Assembly (NCBI RefSeq): GCF_016405965.1 | Contig: NZ_JAEFCD010000002.1 | Coordinates: 186,001 to 250,000, forward strand | DNA: 64,000 bases | From: Alteromonas sp. IB21 | GTDB taxonomy: Bacteria > Pseudomonadota > Gammaproteobacteria > Enterobacterales > Alteromonadaceae | Direction: 5' to 3' | In this document: positions 18,763 to 29,038 of the stretch, piece after piece | Layout of the letters: each line of letters opens with the position of its first letter | Numbering within the stretch: position 1 is the first letter of the stretch | Made by a program: the position numbers and the translations under genes | The notes under the pieces: model-generated | Database searches by the model: none | What the model saw: only the letters and a program-made list of their open reading frames with translations | Told to the model about the DNA's origin: nothing

Positions 18763-19599
18763 TTACGCTTTTGCATCGAGTCCGGCTTGATAAAGCGCAT
18801 TCTTTTTCAAGTCGTAATGACTGGCGACTACAGCTGCTGCCTTTTTCAGCGGCATATGCTCACAAAGTGCGTTTAACAGCGACATCGCTTCACTTGGAAT
18901 TGCCTGCTCACTTATTTGAGCGGGCCCGATCATGACGACAAACTCACCTTTTTGATGAGCGGGCTCAGCATTCAAATAATCAAGTACATTTTGTGCACTA
19001 CCACTGACGTAAGTTTCAAAGGCTTTAGTAAGTTCCTTTGCTACAACTATCTGACGCTCTCCAAGCACACGCTGGATATCGGTAACCGTGTCTAAAATTC
19101 GGCGTGGCGCCTCGTAGTAAACGGTAGTGAAAGTTCTGTCTAAAAGAGAAGACAGCACACCTTCTCTCGCTTGTGTTTTAACGGGTAAAAAACCTTCGAA
19201 CATAAATTTGTCGGTAGGAAGCCCCGACGCGCTTAACGCCGTTATAGCAGCGCATGGGCCAGGTAAAGCACTCACAGGAATGCCTTGTTCTCGGCATTTA
19301 CGCACTAACACAAAGCCAGGGTCACTGATAAGCGGCGTACCGGCATCACTAATTAGCGCCACCGACTCTCCGCCTTTTAAACGCTCACATAGCATTGATG
19401 TTCGCTTATCTTCATTGTGCTCATGCAGCGAAAGTGTTTTAGTTCCAATGCTAAAGTGCTGTAAAAGACGGGCACTATGGCGGGTGTCTTCTGCCGCAAT
19501 CCAGGTAACCTCACTAAGGATGCGAATGGCTCTGGCGCTAATGTCATCTAAGTTACCGATAGGCGTTGGAACAATATATAGGGTGGCGGTGTCTGTCAT
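18763..19599 (-). CDS. rsmI: 16S rRNA (cytidine-1402-2'-O)-methyltransferase
   Basis: SAM-dependent methyltransferase of the tetrapyrrole methylase fold that modifies C1402 in the ribosomal decoding centre. The opening LYIVPTPIGNLDDISARAIR and the loops AEDTRHSARLL, LISDAGTPLISDPGF and PGPCAAITALSASGLPTDKF are the RsmI signatures. 278 residues, slightly short of the usual 285-290 at the C-terminus but complete. Divergent from lpoA, exactly as in enterobacteria. Confidence 0.95.
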   Translation of the reverse strand: MTDTATLYIVPTPIGNLDDISARAIRILSEVTWIAAEDTRHSARLLQHFSIGTKTLSLHEHNEDKRTSMLCERLKGGESVALISDAGTPLISDPGFVLVRKCREQGIPVSALPGPCAAITALSASGLPTDKFMFEGFLPVKTQAREGVLSSLLDRTFTTVYYEAPRRILDTVTDIQRVLGERQIVVAKELTKAFETYVSGSAQNVLDYLNAEPAHQKGEFVVMIGPAQISEQAIPSEAMSLLNALCEHMPLKKAAAVVASHYDLKKNALYQAGLDAKA

Positions 19600-19740
19600 A
19601 ACAGTGGTGTAGTCTTTCGTTAAAGATAAAGATAATGCGATAAGTGTAACACGCCATTAGTCCAGATTATGCTGGCAAGCGTAGATTTTCACTGTGGTTA
19701 AGATAAACTTGACCTATCACGATGTAAAAGGAATGAAACT

Positions 19741-21741
19741 GTGCGTCATATCGGACAAGCTGGAAAAATGTTTACGCTGTCAGCCGTCGCTTCTGTACTG
19801 TTGCTAGCAGGCTGTGGAAGCACGCCTCGATCTCAATCTAAACCTGTGCAAGTGAAGCCTTCACCTATAGAGACTACCCAAGTTGATGATAATGTAACGC
19901 CAGAACATAAGCTACTTGAAGCTAAAAGAGTGTGGGCCCGTACACGCGACAAAAATCAGCGCGATACCTTGTTGCTCCAAGCTGCTGACTTATACATCCA
20001 GAATCAACAGCCGGTTCTCGCACAACAAGTTCTCTTTGAAGTTAAAGAAGACGGCATTTCAGAAGCAAACCAGTCTTATTATTCGTTGCTAATAACCAAA
20101 GCTTATGCGGGAACAACCGATGCAGCCCCAGAAGATTTGCTGGCAATGCTTGATAACGTCATTGAAACAGGCGAAACGGCTTACCAGAAAGCGGAACTAC
20201 AAACACAGCTTTACTCTCGGTTGGGAAACTTTGCGGCAGCGGCAAATAGCGTATTAAAAACGCATTTACCAGACGAGCAAAAAGTAAAGCAAGTATGGGA
20301 ATGGATGACTTCTTTGCCTAAAGAATCGCTTATTGCTATTGGAGAAGAGTATCCAGCACTAACTCCATTTATTACATTGCGAGAACTCACCGAAGAATAC
20401 GCTTCATCCCCCATCAAACTTGCCAATAATTTGCAGCAGTTCCAACAAGTTTATCGCGGTCACGTGCTTGAAAACACGTTGCCGCAAGACGTTGTTAAAG
20501 CCGCGCAGCTGACCGACGCTGGCGCTAACGATATCGCGGTGCTGCTGCCACTTTCCGGAAGATTGGCGCGCACAGGTCAAGTAGTAAAAGACGGCATTAT
20601 GGCGGCGTATTATACCGATGTAGAAAAGCGCCAAGATGAACATCTTTTACCGCGCTTGCGATTTATAGATACCAACGGCGCAGATAGTCAGGAATTAATC
20701 ACCAAAATTGCCGACACTAAATTTATTATAGGTCCTTTATTAAAGGAAACGATCGAAAGCGTAATACCTAATCTCCCCGTTGGGGTTAATGTATTGGCGC
20801 TTAATCGCCCCGACGAGTTACCAGAGCGTTCAATCGCTCAACCTACGCCAAGTTCTATTGCTACTCAACGAGTAGACGTTGACAGTGACGCGGGTAACGT
20901 GGACTTGGCAGAGCCAAAGGCACAAGATGAAGTGAGTGAGTTAAATTTACCTGTCTCATTGAATTATTATGGACTTGCCCCAGAAGATGAGGCGAAACAG
21001 CTTGCCGAACTCATCTTTAACAAGGGGTATAGAGCTCCTATTGTCATTGCTGCGCAGAATAGTCTTTATCAGCGAATGGACGACACGTTTAAAGCCCACT
21101 GGAAAGCGCTCAACAGCGCCGAAAACAAGCAGCGCGCTAATATTACGTCAGTCACATTCAACGACAGCAACTCCCTTCGCGAGGGCATTACTCAAGCGTT
21201 AGATGTTGCGCAAAGCAACGAGCGCATTAATCAAATTGAGTATATGACAAATGACGAGGTATACAATATGCCCCGCAGTAGACGGGACATCGACGCCATC
21301 GTTGCGTTCTCATCACCTCAAGACACCGAATTGCTTAACCCTATAATCGAAGCGAGCTTAAATCCATACGATGGTAAGCAGGTGCCTGTTTATGCCACCT
21401 CGCGCTCGATGGATTACGACAGCGGTAAGAACCAATGGCGTGATTTACAAAACGTTCACTTTATAGACATGCCATGGTTAATGCCGTCACATAAATGGCA
21501 ACCATTAGAACAAGAAGTACAACAAGCATGGCAAAACCAAAATACCATGCAGAAGCGGTTATTCGCATTTGGCTTTGATGCCTATCAGTTGCTGCCTCAG
21601 TTAGGCATGCTTAATACGCTGAAGTACCTTTCGCACGACGGACTGACGGGTAACTTGTCGTTAAACCAACGAGGTGAAGTTGTTCGCAAACAGCCGCAGG
21701 CCATTATACGCAACGAAAAAGTAAGAATGCTTTCGGAGTAA
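19741..21741 (+). CDS. lpoA: Penicillin-binding protein activator LpoA (outer-membrane lipoprotein)
   Basis: Outer-membrane lipoprotein that reaches through the periplasm to stimulate PBP1A in peptidoglycan synthesis. Signal peptide with lipobox LLAGC (Cys25), a TPR-like helical N-terminal part to about residue 250, then a periplasmic-binding-protein-like domain starting at DIAVLLPLSGRLARTGQVVK and ending with the YLSHDGLTGNLSLNQRGEVV block. 666 residues, normal for this group. The start is GTG, with AAGGA ahead. First gene of the lpoA-yraN-diaA-dolP run. Confidence 0.93.
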   Translation: MRHIGQAGKMFTLSAVASVLLLAGCGSTPRSQSKPVQVKPSPIETTQVDDNVTPEHKLLEAKRVWARTRDKNQRDTLLLQAADLYIQNQQPVLAQQVLFEVKEDGISEANQSYYSLLITKAYAGTTDAAPEDLLAMLDNVIETGETAYQKAELQTQLYSRLGNFAAAANSVLKTHLPDEQKVKQVWEWMTSLPKESLIAIGEEYPALTPFITLRELTEEYASSPIKLANNLQQFQQVYRGHVLENTLPQDVVKAAQLTDAGANDIAVLLPLSGRLARTGQVVKDGIMAAYYTDVEKRQDEHLLPRLRFIDTNGADSQELITKIADTKFIIGPLLKETIESVIPNLPVGVNVLALNRPDELPERSIAQPTPSSIATQRVDVDSDAGNVDLAEPKAQDEVSELNLPVSLNYYGLAPEDEAKQLAELIFNKGYRAPIVIAAQNSLYQRMDDTFKAHWKALNSAENKQRANITSVTFNDSNSLREGITQALDVAQSNERINQIEYMTNDEVYNMPRSRRDIDAIVAFSSPQDTELLNPIIEASLNPYDGKQVPVYATSRSMDYDSGKNQWRDLQNVHFIDMPWLMPSHKWQPLEQEVQQAWQNQNTMQKRLFAFGFDAYQLLPQLGMLNTLKYLSHDGLTGNLSLNQRGEVVRKQPQAIIRNEKVRMLSE

Positions 21742-21746
21742 ATACA

Positions 21747-22088
21747 ATGTCAAAACTGCAAGGGAATGCGGGAGAAGATAAGGCTTGTAATTATTTGATA
21801 GAACAAGGCCTTGAACTAAGGTGTCGAAATTACTACACCAGACGCGGTGAACTTGATCTGGTTATGCAAGATGGAAACACCATTGTATGTGTTGAGGTTA
21901 AATACCGAAAAAGAAACCAGTTCGGCAGTGCGCTGGAATTTGTTACTGCTAAAAAACTACAAAGAATTCAGGCTGCGTTTGAGTTCTATTTGTTAGATAA
22001 TGGTATTAATTCAGCGTCTACTCCCCTACGGATCGACGTTATTGCCATAGACGGGCATAACCTTCAATGGTTGAAAAACGTAGGCTAG
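21747..22088 (+). CDS. yraN: UPF0102 / YraN family nuclease-fold protein
   Basis: A 113-residue protein of the YraN family, a restriction-endonuclease-like fold. The segments GEDKACNYLIEQGLELRCRN, GELDLVMQDG (Glu and Asp of the active-site pattern) and VCVEVKYRKRNQFG (ExK) are visible. Biochemical role is not established. It begins five bases after lpoA; GGAG at the end of lpoA serves as ribosome site. Confidence 0.92.
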   Translation: MSKLQGNAGEDKACNYLIEQGLELRCRNYYTRRGELDLVMQDGNTIVCVEVKYRKRNQFGSALEFVTAKKLQRIQAAFEFYLLDNGINSASTPLRIDVIAIDGHNLQWLKNVG

Positions 22089-22206
22089 AGATATTTCTTT
22101 ACGCATTGTTAAAAGAACAAAGCATACGATTTCGGTGTATTTAGGTATAAGTTGTTACTCAAATTACCGTAATTTTTTTCATATCCATAATTCCCCGTCT
22201 TTTTAA

Positions 22207-22818
<612 letters not shown>

Positions 22819-22828
22819 ACAAAGCACT

Positions 22829-23416
22829 ATGATTAAAAGCGCAAGATATTTAGGATTACTTGGGGCTGTTCTTGCTTTCGTACTAAGCTTACAAGGCTGT
22901 GTAGTAGCGGTAGGTGCAGCGGGCGCGATGGCTGCAAAAGTCGCTAATGACAGACGTACTGTGGGTACGCAGCTTGACGATCAAAACGCAGATGCAGCGG
23001 TATCCTATCAATGGTCTAAAAGCGACGCACTGAAAGAGCAAGCCAACCTTCAAGTGGACTTATATAACGGCGTAGCGCTGTTAACTGGGCAAGCGCCAAG
23101 TCAAAGTCTCATCGATGAAGCCGTTAGGCGCGCTCAGGAAGTGAGTTATATCAAGAAGATACACAATCAAATTCGCATAGGCGACCCCATCGGCGCGGGA
23201 ACACAAGCTAACGATATTTGGCTAGCATCAAAGGTGCGTACCAAAATTGTTGCAGATGAGCGCGTTCCTGCTCTTCAAGTTAAAGTGGTTGTACAAGATT
23301 CAGAAGTCTTTTTAATGGGCAGATTAACTAACCTTGAAGCCACTGCCGCTGTAGATATTGCTCGCAATATCACGGGTGTAGCTCGCGTCGTTAGAGCCTT
23401 TGAAATTGTTCAATAG
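22829..23416 (+). CDS. dolP: BON-domain outer-membrane lipoprotein DolP
   Basis: Division- and outer-membrane-associated lipoprotein (formerly YraP) that supports envelope integrity. Signal peptide with lipobox SLQGC, then two BON domains: about 60-125 (VDLYNGVALLTGQAPSQSLI) and 135-195 (VVVQDSEVFLMGRLTNLEAT). The ATG at 22829, just after the diaA stop, gives a compact signal peptide; longer in-frame starts inside diaA are less likely. Fourth gene of the conserved block. Confidence 0.9.
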   Translation: MIKSARYLGLLGAVLAFVLSLQGCVVAVGAAGAMAAKVANDRRTVGTQLDDQNADAAVSYQWSKSDALKEQANLQVDLYNGVALLTGQAPSQSLIDEAVRRAQEVSYIKKIHNQIRIGDPIGAGTQANDIWLASKVRTKIVADERVPALQVKVVVQDSEVFLMGRLTNLEATAAVDIARNITGVARVVRAFEIVQ

Positions 23417-24821
23417 AGAGTTAGCCACTGCCCTTCTGGTTGCAGGGGCACTCTTTATGGAAATTTTAGATGCCACGGTTATTACCACGGCGCTTCCCGT
23501 TATTGCTGCTGACTTTAATGTACCGGCAGCCCACCTTTCTATTGGCGTGTCGGCCTATTTAGTGGCCGTTACGCTCTTCATTCCTTTAAGCGGCTACGCT
23601 GCTGACAAATTTGGTGCTCGCACAATATTTATAGCGGCGATTGCCGTTTTTACTCTGGCGTCGGTGCTGTGTGGCTTAAGCACAACCTTATTCGAATTTA
23701 CCCTATCTCGAATCCTGCAGGGCTTAGGCGGCGCCATGATGGTCCCCGTGGGCAGGTTAGTGGTTCTGCGGGATTTGCCCAAAGAAAAACTAGTAAAAAC
23801 CGTAGCCATTATCACATGGCCCGCCTTGAGTGCACCGCTATTAGGCCCCGTGTTAGGCGGCTATATAGCGACTCACTTTAGCTGGCAGTGGATTTTTTAT
23901 ATGAATATTCCACTGGGTATCATTGCCATCATCGCGTCTCTCTATCTGCTTAGAAATACCAAAGGCGATGTGGGTAAATTCGACGTTAAAGGTTTTCTAC
24001 TTACCGGCGTCGGCTTCGCGCTGTTTATGGCAGGCATTGAATTTCTTGCCAGCGCCAGCGATAAACTTCTTCAATCGCTAGGCATCATCGCCATTGGCCT
24101 AGCGCTCATGGTATTTGCAATACGGCATGTCAAAAAAGCCAAAAACCCGCTATTTTCATTTGGTGCCATGCAGCACAAAACGTTCAGGCTTTCTGTTTAC
24201 GGTGGTTCTGTTGTGCGTGTAGCACTTGGCAGTGCCCCGTTTCTTGTGCCGCTAATGCTACAGCTAGGGCTAGGCTACTCGCCTGTAGAGGCTGGCTCTT
24301 TGTTGCTATGGCTTTTTGCTGGAAACCTAGCAATAAAGCCAGCGACAACGTGGATCATGAATACCTTCGGCTTCAAACGCGTGCTTGTAGTAAACGGTGT
24401 GCTCATCGCCCTTGGCTTTGTGGCGCTGGCGATGATAAACCACACGACATCGTCATTTACTATTGCCGCTATTTTGTTTGTTAACGGTATCACTCGCTCA
24501 ATGCACTTAACGCTAATAAACACCATTGCTTTTGCCGACGTTCCACCCAATAAAATGCGAGACGCAAACACGTTGGGCGCAATTCTAATGCAAATGAACC
24601 GCGGCTTAGGCATCACGCTTTCAGCCCTTGCCATCGCTGTTGCAGCGCTTATATTGGAACAAAGCCCTGATACACCTAACTTGCAAACATTTTCTATCGC
24701 AATGCTGTTTATGGGAGCGATAGCCCTTGTCAGTATTTATGACAGCCTATTATTGTCAAAAGAAGACGGTGTGTCTGTGTTAAATAAACGCAAAGCGAAA
24801 AAAGGGCGGCAGACGCAATAA
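23400..24821 (+). CDS. MFS drug exporter, DHA2/EmrB-like
   Basis: A 473-residue inner-membrane proton-driven exporter with about 14 helices. The family hallmarks are LFMEILDATVITTALPVIAA (motif C-like start of helix 1), the cytoplasmic GYAADKFGARTIF motif A, and GRLVVLRDLPKEKL after helix 4. The substrate is unknown. The frame begins with a TTG at 23400 that overlaps dolP by 17 bp; this is the only start that keeps helix 1 whole, so coupling to dolP translation is likely. The stop is followed by non-coding sequence. Confidence 0.85.
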   Translation: MKLFNRELATALLVAGALFMEILDATVITTALPVIAADFNVPAAHLSIGVSAYLVAVTLFIPLSGYAADKFGARTIFIAAIAVFTLASVLCGLSTTLFEFTLSRILQGLGGAMMVPVGRLVVLRDLPKEKLVKTVAIITWPALSAPLLGPVLGGYIATHFSWQWIFYMNIPLGIIAIIASLYLLRNTKGDVGKFDVKGFLLTGVGFALFMAGIEFLASASDKLLQSLGIIAIGLALMVFAIRHVKKAKNPLFSFGAMQHKTFRLSVYGGSVVRVALGSAPFLVPLMLQLGLGYSPVEAGSLLLWLFAGNLAIKPATTWIMNTFGFKRVLVVNGVLIALGFVALAMINHTTSSFTIAAILFVNGITRSMHLTLINTIAFADVPPNKMRDANTLGAILMQMNRGLGITLSALAIAVAALILEQSPDTPNLQTFSIAMLFMGAIALVSIYDSLLLSKEDGVSVLNKRKAKKGRQTQ

Positions 24822-24945
24822 CCTTTTCAGTACACACATAGTGTCTCAACCTTATTGCGTTTCTTCTTTGTCATTCGACCTTTTTCACTCAGGCTGTCCT
24901 GACCATATAGTGACAAACGTCACATCCTATTGATGATCTTTGTGA

Positions 24946-25308
24946 CTAACCACATTTTCAAAACCAGGTTATATCAAGCGGGCGTTAAGCTTAGGGGTAA
25001 AAGGGTTTATTTTAAAAGAATCGGATAGCGACTATTTAATAAAGGCAATTCACGCTGTATCTGCCGGAGAAAAGGTCATTTCCACCGAGCTTGCGATCAT
25101 GGCATTAGATGACAACAACCCGCTATCAAAAAAAGAAATGTCGGCGCTTAAGCTGGCATCAGAAGGGCTGAAAACTCAAGATATAGCCCGGTCGCTGTTT
25201 TTATCTGAAGGAACCGTAAGAAACTACTTGTCAGAAGCGATATCTAAGCTAGACGCCACAAACCGAGTAGACGCTGCCCGCATAGCGAAACAAAAAGGCT
25301 GGCTCTAA
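24946..25308 (+). pseudogene. 5'-truncated DesR-like response regulator
   Basis: From 24946 the frame reads LTTFSKPGYIKRALSLGVKG and FILKESDSDYLIKAIHAVSA, the last third of a receiver domain with its conserved Lys. A complete GerE HTH follows (LSKKEMSALKLASEGLKTQD through LFLSEGTVRNYLSEAISKLD) and ends KQKGWL. This is the normal ending of DesR/NarL-type regulators. In-frame TGA codons stand at and ahead of 24943, and the first two thirds of the receiver, including the phosphoacceptor Asp, are missing. An ATG at 25099 could still give a 69-residue free HTH. No DesK-like kinase remains nearby. Confidence 0.75.
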
Positions 25309-25328
25309 CGATGGCCAAAAATGCTAAT

Positions 25329-25661
25329 TTAAAACCAAGGTGTCGTGATGCTTTTAGATGTAGAGACTTTTAGCTTTTCAGATAGTCCGGTAAGCACCCG
25401 TTCAGGCCCATATACAATACCTCGGTGGTTAGCTGTCCAAATACAGGTTAAAATACTGGTTCCTTTGCGCAACTCACATTGCCATTTAGCGGTAGTTTCG
25501 GTTAGTCGTTCGTAGTCATCCTCAATCTCCCAACCACTGTCAACATGGTCGACAATAAGTTGTTCAAATTGAGCGAACGGAATAGGCTGAATAATTACCC
25601 ATTCCTTTTTCTTGAATTTGTTCTCTAATCTCGATTTCTTAAAACTGGTAAACAACCCCAC
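25329..25661 (-). CDS. Hypothetical protein (110 residues)
   Basis: A small soluble protein starting with GTG, with GGAG eight bases ahead. Positively charged N-terminus (FKKSRLENKFKKKEWVI), then VDHVDSGWEIEDDYERLTET and an aromatic C-terminal half. No signal peptide or membrane segment; family not recognised. It follows the small lipoprotein gene by 45 bp on the same strand and may be co-transcribed with it. Confidence 0.65.
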   Translation of the reverse strand: MGLFTSFKKSRLENKFKKKEWVIIQPIPFAQFEQLIVDHVDSGWEIEDDYERLTETTAKWQCELRKGTSILTCIWTANHRGIVYGPERVLTGLSEKLKVSTSKSITTPWF

Positions 25662-25706
25662 GCTTCAACTCCGTATGATTGATAGGTCTCACGACTATAA
25701 GCGCCT

Positions 25707-25982
25707 TTAGTATTTCGACACCGTTCCCATAATTTGCCCTGACGGTGTGGGGCACGAACACGAGGTTCCAACCATTTCACCATTTGACGTAGGACATACG
25801 CCATATTCGCCATCACCACTATAGCGACATTGATTACCAAACTCTGGTTTAGCAGTCGCGACTCTTTCCCCCCTAGTGGTGTGATCTTCTTCATCGTCAG
25901 GTAAATACACAGTGTAAGTGCAGCTAAAAAGAAGCGATGTGGCTATCATTACGCTGATGCGGGAAAGTACCTTTAAACTCAT
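25707..25982 (-). CDS. Small cysteine-containing lipoprotein (91 residues)
   Basis: An N-terminal hydrophobic segment with lipobox LLFSC (Cys21) marks a lipoprotein. The mature part has an acidic stretch (PDDEEDHTTRGE) and a C-terminal region with cysteines at NQCRYSG, YGVCPTS and TSCSCPTPSG, likely disulfide-bonded. Family not recognised. Another frame across 25625-25894 is a shadow: it lacks a signal and has lower coding likelihood. Confidence 0.65.
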   Translation of the reverse strand: MSLKVLSRISVMIATSLLFSCTYTVYLPDDEEDHTTRGERVATAKPEFGNQCRYSGDGEYGVCPTSNGEMVGTSCSCPTPSGQIMGTVSKY

Positions 25983-26054
25983 TATTACTTATTGTGCATT
26001 TTTAGAACAGTCTTAAAGCTAAGCTAATAATGAAGATAAAACAAGAAAAAATAA

Positions 26055-26082
26055 GCAAAAAAAACCAGTCTTACGACTGGCT
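26055..26082 (-). terminator. Terminator of the TonB receptor gene
   Basis: On the minus strand: stem CCAGTC / GACTGG with loop GTAA, followed by a run of eight T residues; about 25 bases after the receptor stop. Confidence 0.8.
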
Positions 26083-26107
26083 TTTATATTGTAACTGGTT
26101 GTAGCTA

Positions 26108-28372
26108 TTAGAATTCAGTGGAGAATCTAACACCGAACTCGCTCGCGTCATTGCTTAGAATTTGCAGGATATAGTCACCTGTATTCAAACGCGCGTTGTC
26201 GTAACGCTCATCGAAAATGTTGCGACCGTAAAGTGCGACTGTGTACGCTTCATTCGCTGGTGTATACGCGATATCAAAGTTAACTAACGCACGGCTATCA
26301 AGCTCTGTCATACGCTCTGGTGCAGATGTTGGCTCACCGTACATTTCTGAACGGTAAGAGTAGTCAGCACGCACGCGAATTGAATCGCCACCATCAAGTT
26401 CGAAGGTGTACTGTGGACCAATTGCTAGCGTAAGGTCTGGAGTCAGTGGTGCTACCGGGTTAAACCCATCTTGCTCTTCCACATCAACGTCCATATAACC
26501 AATGCTGGTCATCATGCTGAAGTTGCCATAGTTGAACGTTGCATCGGCTTCAATACCGCGCGATGTTTGTTCAACCACAAGGTTTGCTGTGTCGAAACCG
26601 CCTTCGCTTACGCGACTTACTTGGTAAGGCAAGTCTTCAAACTCAGTGTTAAATACAGCTACACTGATGTCAAAGTAGTCGTTTACACGACCTTTAATAC
26701 CAACTTCATAGTTAGTTGCAGTAATGTTGTCTGACGCTGTGAAGCAGTTATTAGCACGTACGGCAGCTTGCGCACCTTCGATATCATCGAAGCCACCCGC
26801 ACCGAAAAACTGGCCGATTAGGCAGTAAGGACGTGCTGGGAACTGGCCCGACTGATAGCCAGACTGAATAGTCGCGTAACCTGTCATGCCGTTTTCAAAC
26901 GTATAGTTGGTAGCTAGCTCCCAGGTTACTTCATCCCATTCGTTTGAGTCGAATATTGTACCGAGTGCTGAAAACACGTTAGCAGACGCTTCTTTTTCGT
27001 CTTCGGTGTATCGAAGACCACCTGACACGCTTAGCTCATCAGTTAGGTCGCGACGTACATTTACATATACCGCTTTAGACGTGGTTTCTTGGTCTAGCTC
27101 AAGTAAGTTTGGGCCGCCGTCGAAGTTAGAGTCGTCGCCTTGGCGGTTGCTACCTTCTTCATTGAAATAGTAAAGACCAGCAACAAAGTCAGTGTACTCG
27201 TTGATGTAGCCGTTAAGCTGAAGTTCAATAGAGGTTTGGTCAGCTTCACCGCGCTCAGGGAACTGATCTAATGAGAAAACCGTACCGTCATCGTCAAGGC
27301 CCGCTTTGTACTTAGACGTACGTTGGCTAGCTACAACCTTTGCAGTGTAATCATCATTGATATCCCACTCGGTAGTCAGTGAAAGACCACGGGCCTCATT
27401 TGATACGCCAGTGACTGCTTCTGTACCTGTAGCATTATCATAAATGTCAGCACCTTCAGGCGTAACATCTGTGTTACGCAACTCAACACCTAAGCCGTTA
27501 CCGCCACCGAAATAGCGCGCAGAGCCCACTTCATCGATGAGCACAGTGTAAGGACGTAGACCGCCGTCACCATTGTTAGCATCTGCGGTTAGCACCATGC
27601 GGAAATCGTTTGAAGGTTCCCACTTAAGTGAAACACGACCTGAAATATCTTCAGTTTCACCCACATCGTATTCAGCATTTGGTACGTTAATGAATTCACC
27701 GAGACCATCGCGTTTGTTAAACGCTAGATTCATGTTGAACGCAACAGTTTCAGTCAGACCATGGTTAACAAAAATGTCTGCTTTAACGCGGCCGCGGGTA
27801 CCAAATTCGGTATTTACTTTAGTCACGTCACCTTGATCTGGCTCTTTAGTAATGATGTTGATAGCACCGCCAATTGAGTTACGACCATATAGTGTACCCT
27901 GAGGGCCACGAAGCACCTCAATACGCTCGATATTGTTTAAGCTCCAGTTTTGACCTACTTGACGGCCTAGGTAAACGCCATCAACGTAAACACTAACACC
28001 AGGGTCGGTAGTGATAAGGTGATCTTGAAGACCGATACCACGAATGAAAGGGTTTACAGAAGACGTGTGGCCTGCAGAGAAACCGGTAACGTTAAGGTTT
28101 GGTACGAACTTACCTACGTCTGTTAGGTCTGTGATGCCTTGGGCAGCTAGCTTGTCGCCGTCAAAAGCACTGATTGCAATAGGCACTTCATAAATAACTT
28201 GAGGGCGTTTTGTTGCGGTAACGGTAATGGCTTCAAACTTTTGTTCTTCTGTTACTTCAGCTTCTTGAGCAACAGCAATGTTTGAAAGAGCTGGAACGGT
28301 CATCGCTACTGCTAGTGCGACAGGTGAAAGCTTACTGGCGAGTGTCTTAGACACGTCAGTATTGGTTTTCAT
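26108..28372 (-). CDS. TonB-dependent outer-membrane receptor
   Basis: A 754-residue beta-barrel receptor that imports a ligand with energy from TonB. Signal peptide to about residue 36 (cleavage near NIAVAQ), TonB box region FEAITVTATKRPQ, plug domain with IRGIGLQD and IERIEVLRGPQGTLYGRNSI, then the barrel, which ends in aromatic ARFSTEF-type strand (FGVRFSTEF). It belongs to the large group of receptors common in Alteromonadales and Sphingomonadales; the ligand cannot be told. It is divergent from the GntR/prp operon with a 750-bp gap containing two clear dyads, so it probably has its own control. Confidence 0.92.
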   Translation of the reverse strand: MKTNTDVSKTLASKLSPVALAVAMTVPALSNIAVAQEAEVTEEQKFEAITVTATKRPQVIYEVPIAISAFDGDKLAAQGITDLTDVGKFVPNLNVTGFSAGHTSSVNPFIRGIGLQDHLITTDPGVSVYVDGVYLGRQVGQNWSLNNIERIEVLRGPQGTLYGRNSIGGAINIITKEPDQGDVTKVNTEFGTRGRVKADIFVNHGLTETVAFNMNLAFNKRDGLGEFINVPNAEYDVGETEDISGRVSLKWEPSNDFRMVLTADANNGDGGLRPYTVLIDEVGSARYFGGGNGLGVELRNTDVTPEGADIYDNATGTEAVTGVSNEARGLSLTTEWDINDDYTAKVVASQRTSKYKAGLDDDGTVFSLDQFPERGEADQTSIELQLNGYINEYTDFVAGLYYFNEEGSNRQGDDSNFDGGPNLLELDQETTSKAVYVNVRRDLTDELSVSGGLRYTEDEKEASANVFSALGTIFDSNEWDEVTWELATNYTFENGMTGYATIQSGYQSGQFPARPYCLIGQFFGAGGFDDIEGAQAAVRANNCFTASDNITATNYEVGIKGRVNDYFDISVAVFNTEFEDLPYQVSRVSEGGFDTANLVVEQTSRGIEADATFNYGNFSMMTSIGYMDVDVEEQDGFNPVAPLTPDLTLAIGPQYTFELDGGDSIRVRADYSYRSEMYGEPTSAPERMTELDSRALVNFDIAYTPANEAYTVALYGRNIFDERYDNARLNTGDYILQILSNDASEFGVRFSTEF

Positions 28373-29036
28373 GGTGTAACCCCTTTGCGTGAGTGTTAGG
28401 TATTAAAATTGTTTTTTATAGGTTGCTTCAAATTCTTCTTTGGAACTTTGAAAGCCTAAACTCACTGATTAAAGAGGTGCACTTTACCGTGTGCTAGTAC
28501 TGGATAGCAGACAATAAAAAAGTAAGTCGCAATAAAACATTACAAACTTACTTTCAATAAAACTCTGCTTTAAAAGTCGGAATTACTTTTCCAGCCCCCT
28601 AAAATTCAGAAAAAGAATTTAGGCCTGAAGACTGGAACGATATGTTACCGTTACTTTGCGATCTTGCAAAGTAAATTATTGCACTTTCACTGAATTAAAA
28701 CTTCGATAACAGACTAAATGGTTAAGTACTCAAATACTTAATCAGTATAGAAATAAAAGGATAAAACATATACTTTTTAAAAACTTAAGAGGTACAACCA
28801 CTCAAAATTGATGTCTAAGCACCTGGCATCAAAAGCTTGACCAGTTGGACAAAATTCAACCACGTATTATTGCTACGAAGTGGGCGAACTCTACAAGCGT
28901 TTCATCAATCAATTTACACAAAAAAGACAAGTTCAACATCCAACACTTCTTGTGATCGGTGCATACCTTCAATTCTTATCACTACGGGAACGCGATGATG
29001 GTTTTCTACTATGAACGTACGACTAACATCTTACAA
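28373..29036. other. Long intergenic region with two perfect dyads
   Basis: No reading frame worth calling. It contains an inverted repeat AAAGTAAGT (28519-28527) / ACTTACTTT (28546-28554) and a perfect one TTACTTTGC (28651-28659) / GCAAAGTAA (28666-28674). An imperfect TTGACCAGTTGGACAA palindrome lies at 28837-28852. These are candidate operator sites for the TonB receptor promoter on the minus strand. Confidence 0.5.
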
Positions 29037-29038
29037 TT

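Noticed and set aside
25625-25894. Alternative minus-strand frame overlapping the small lipoprotein
   Set aside because: The other frame has a lipobox and a sensible start; this one has an unlikely composition.
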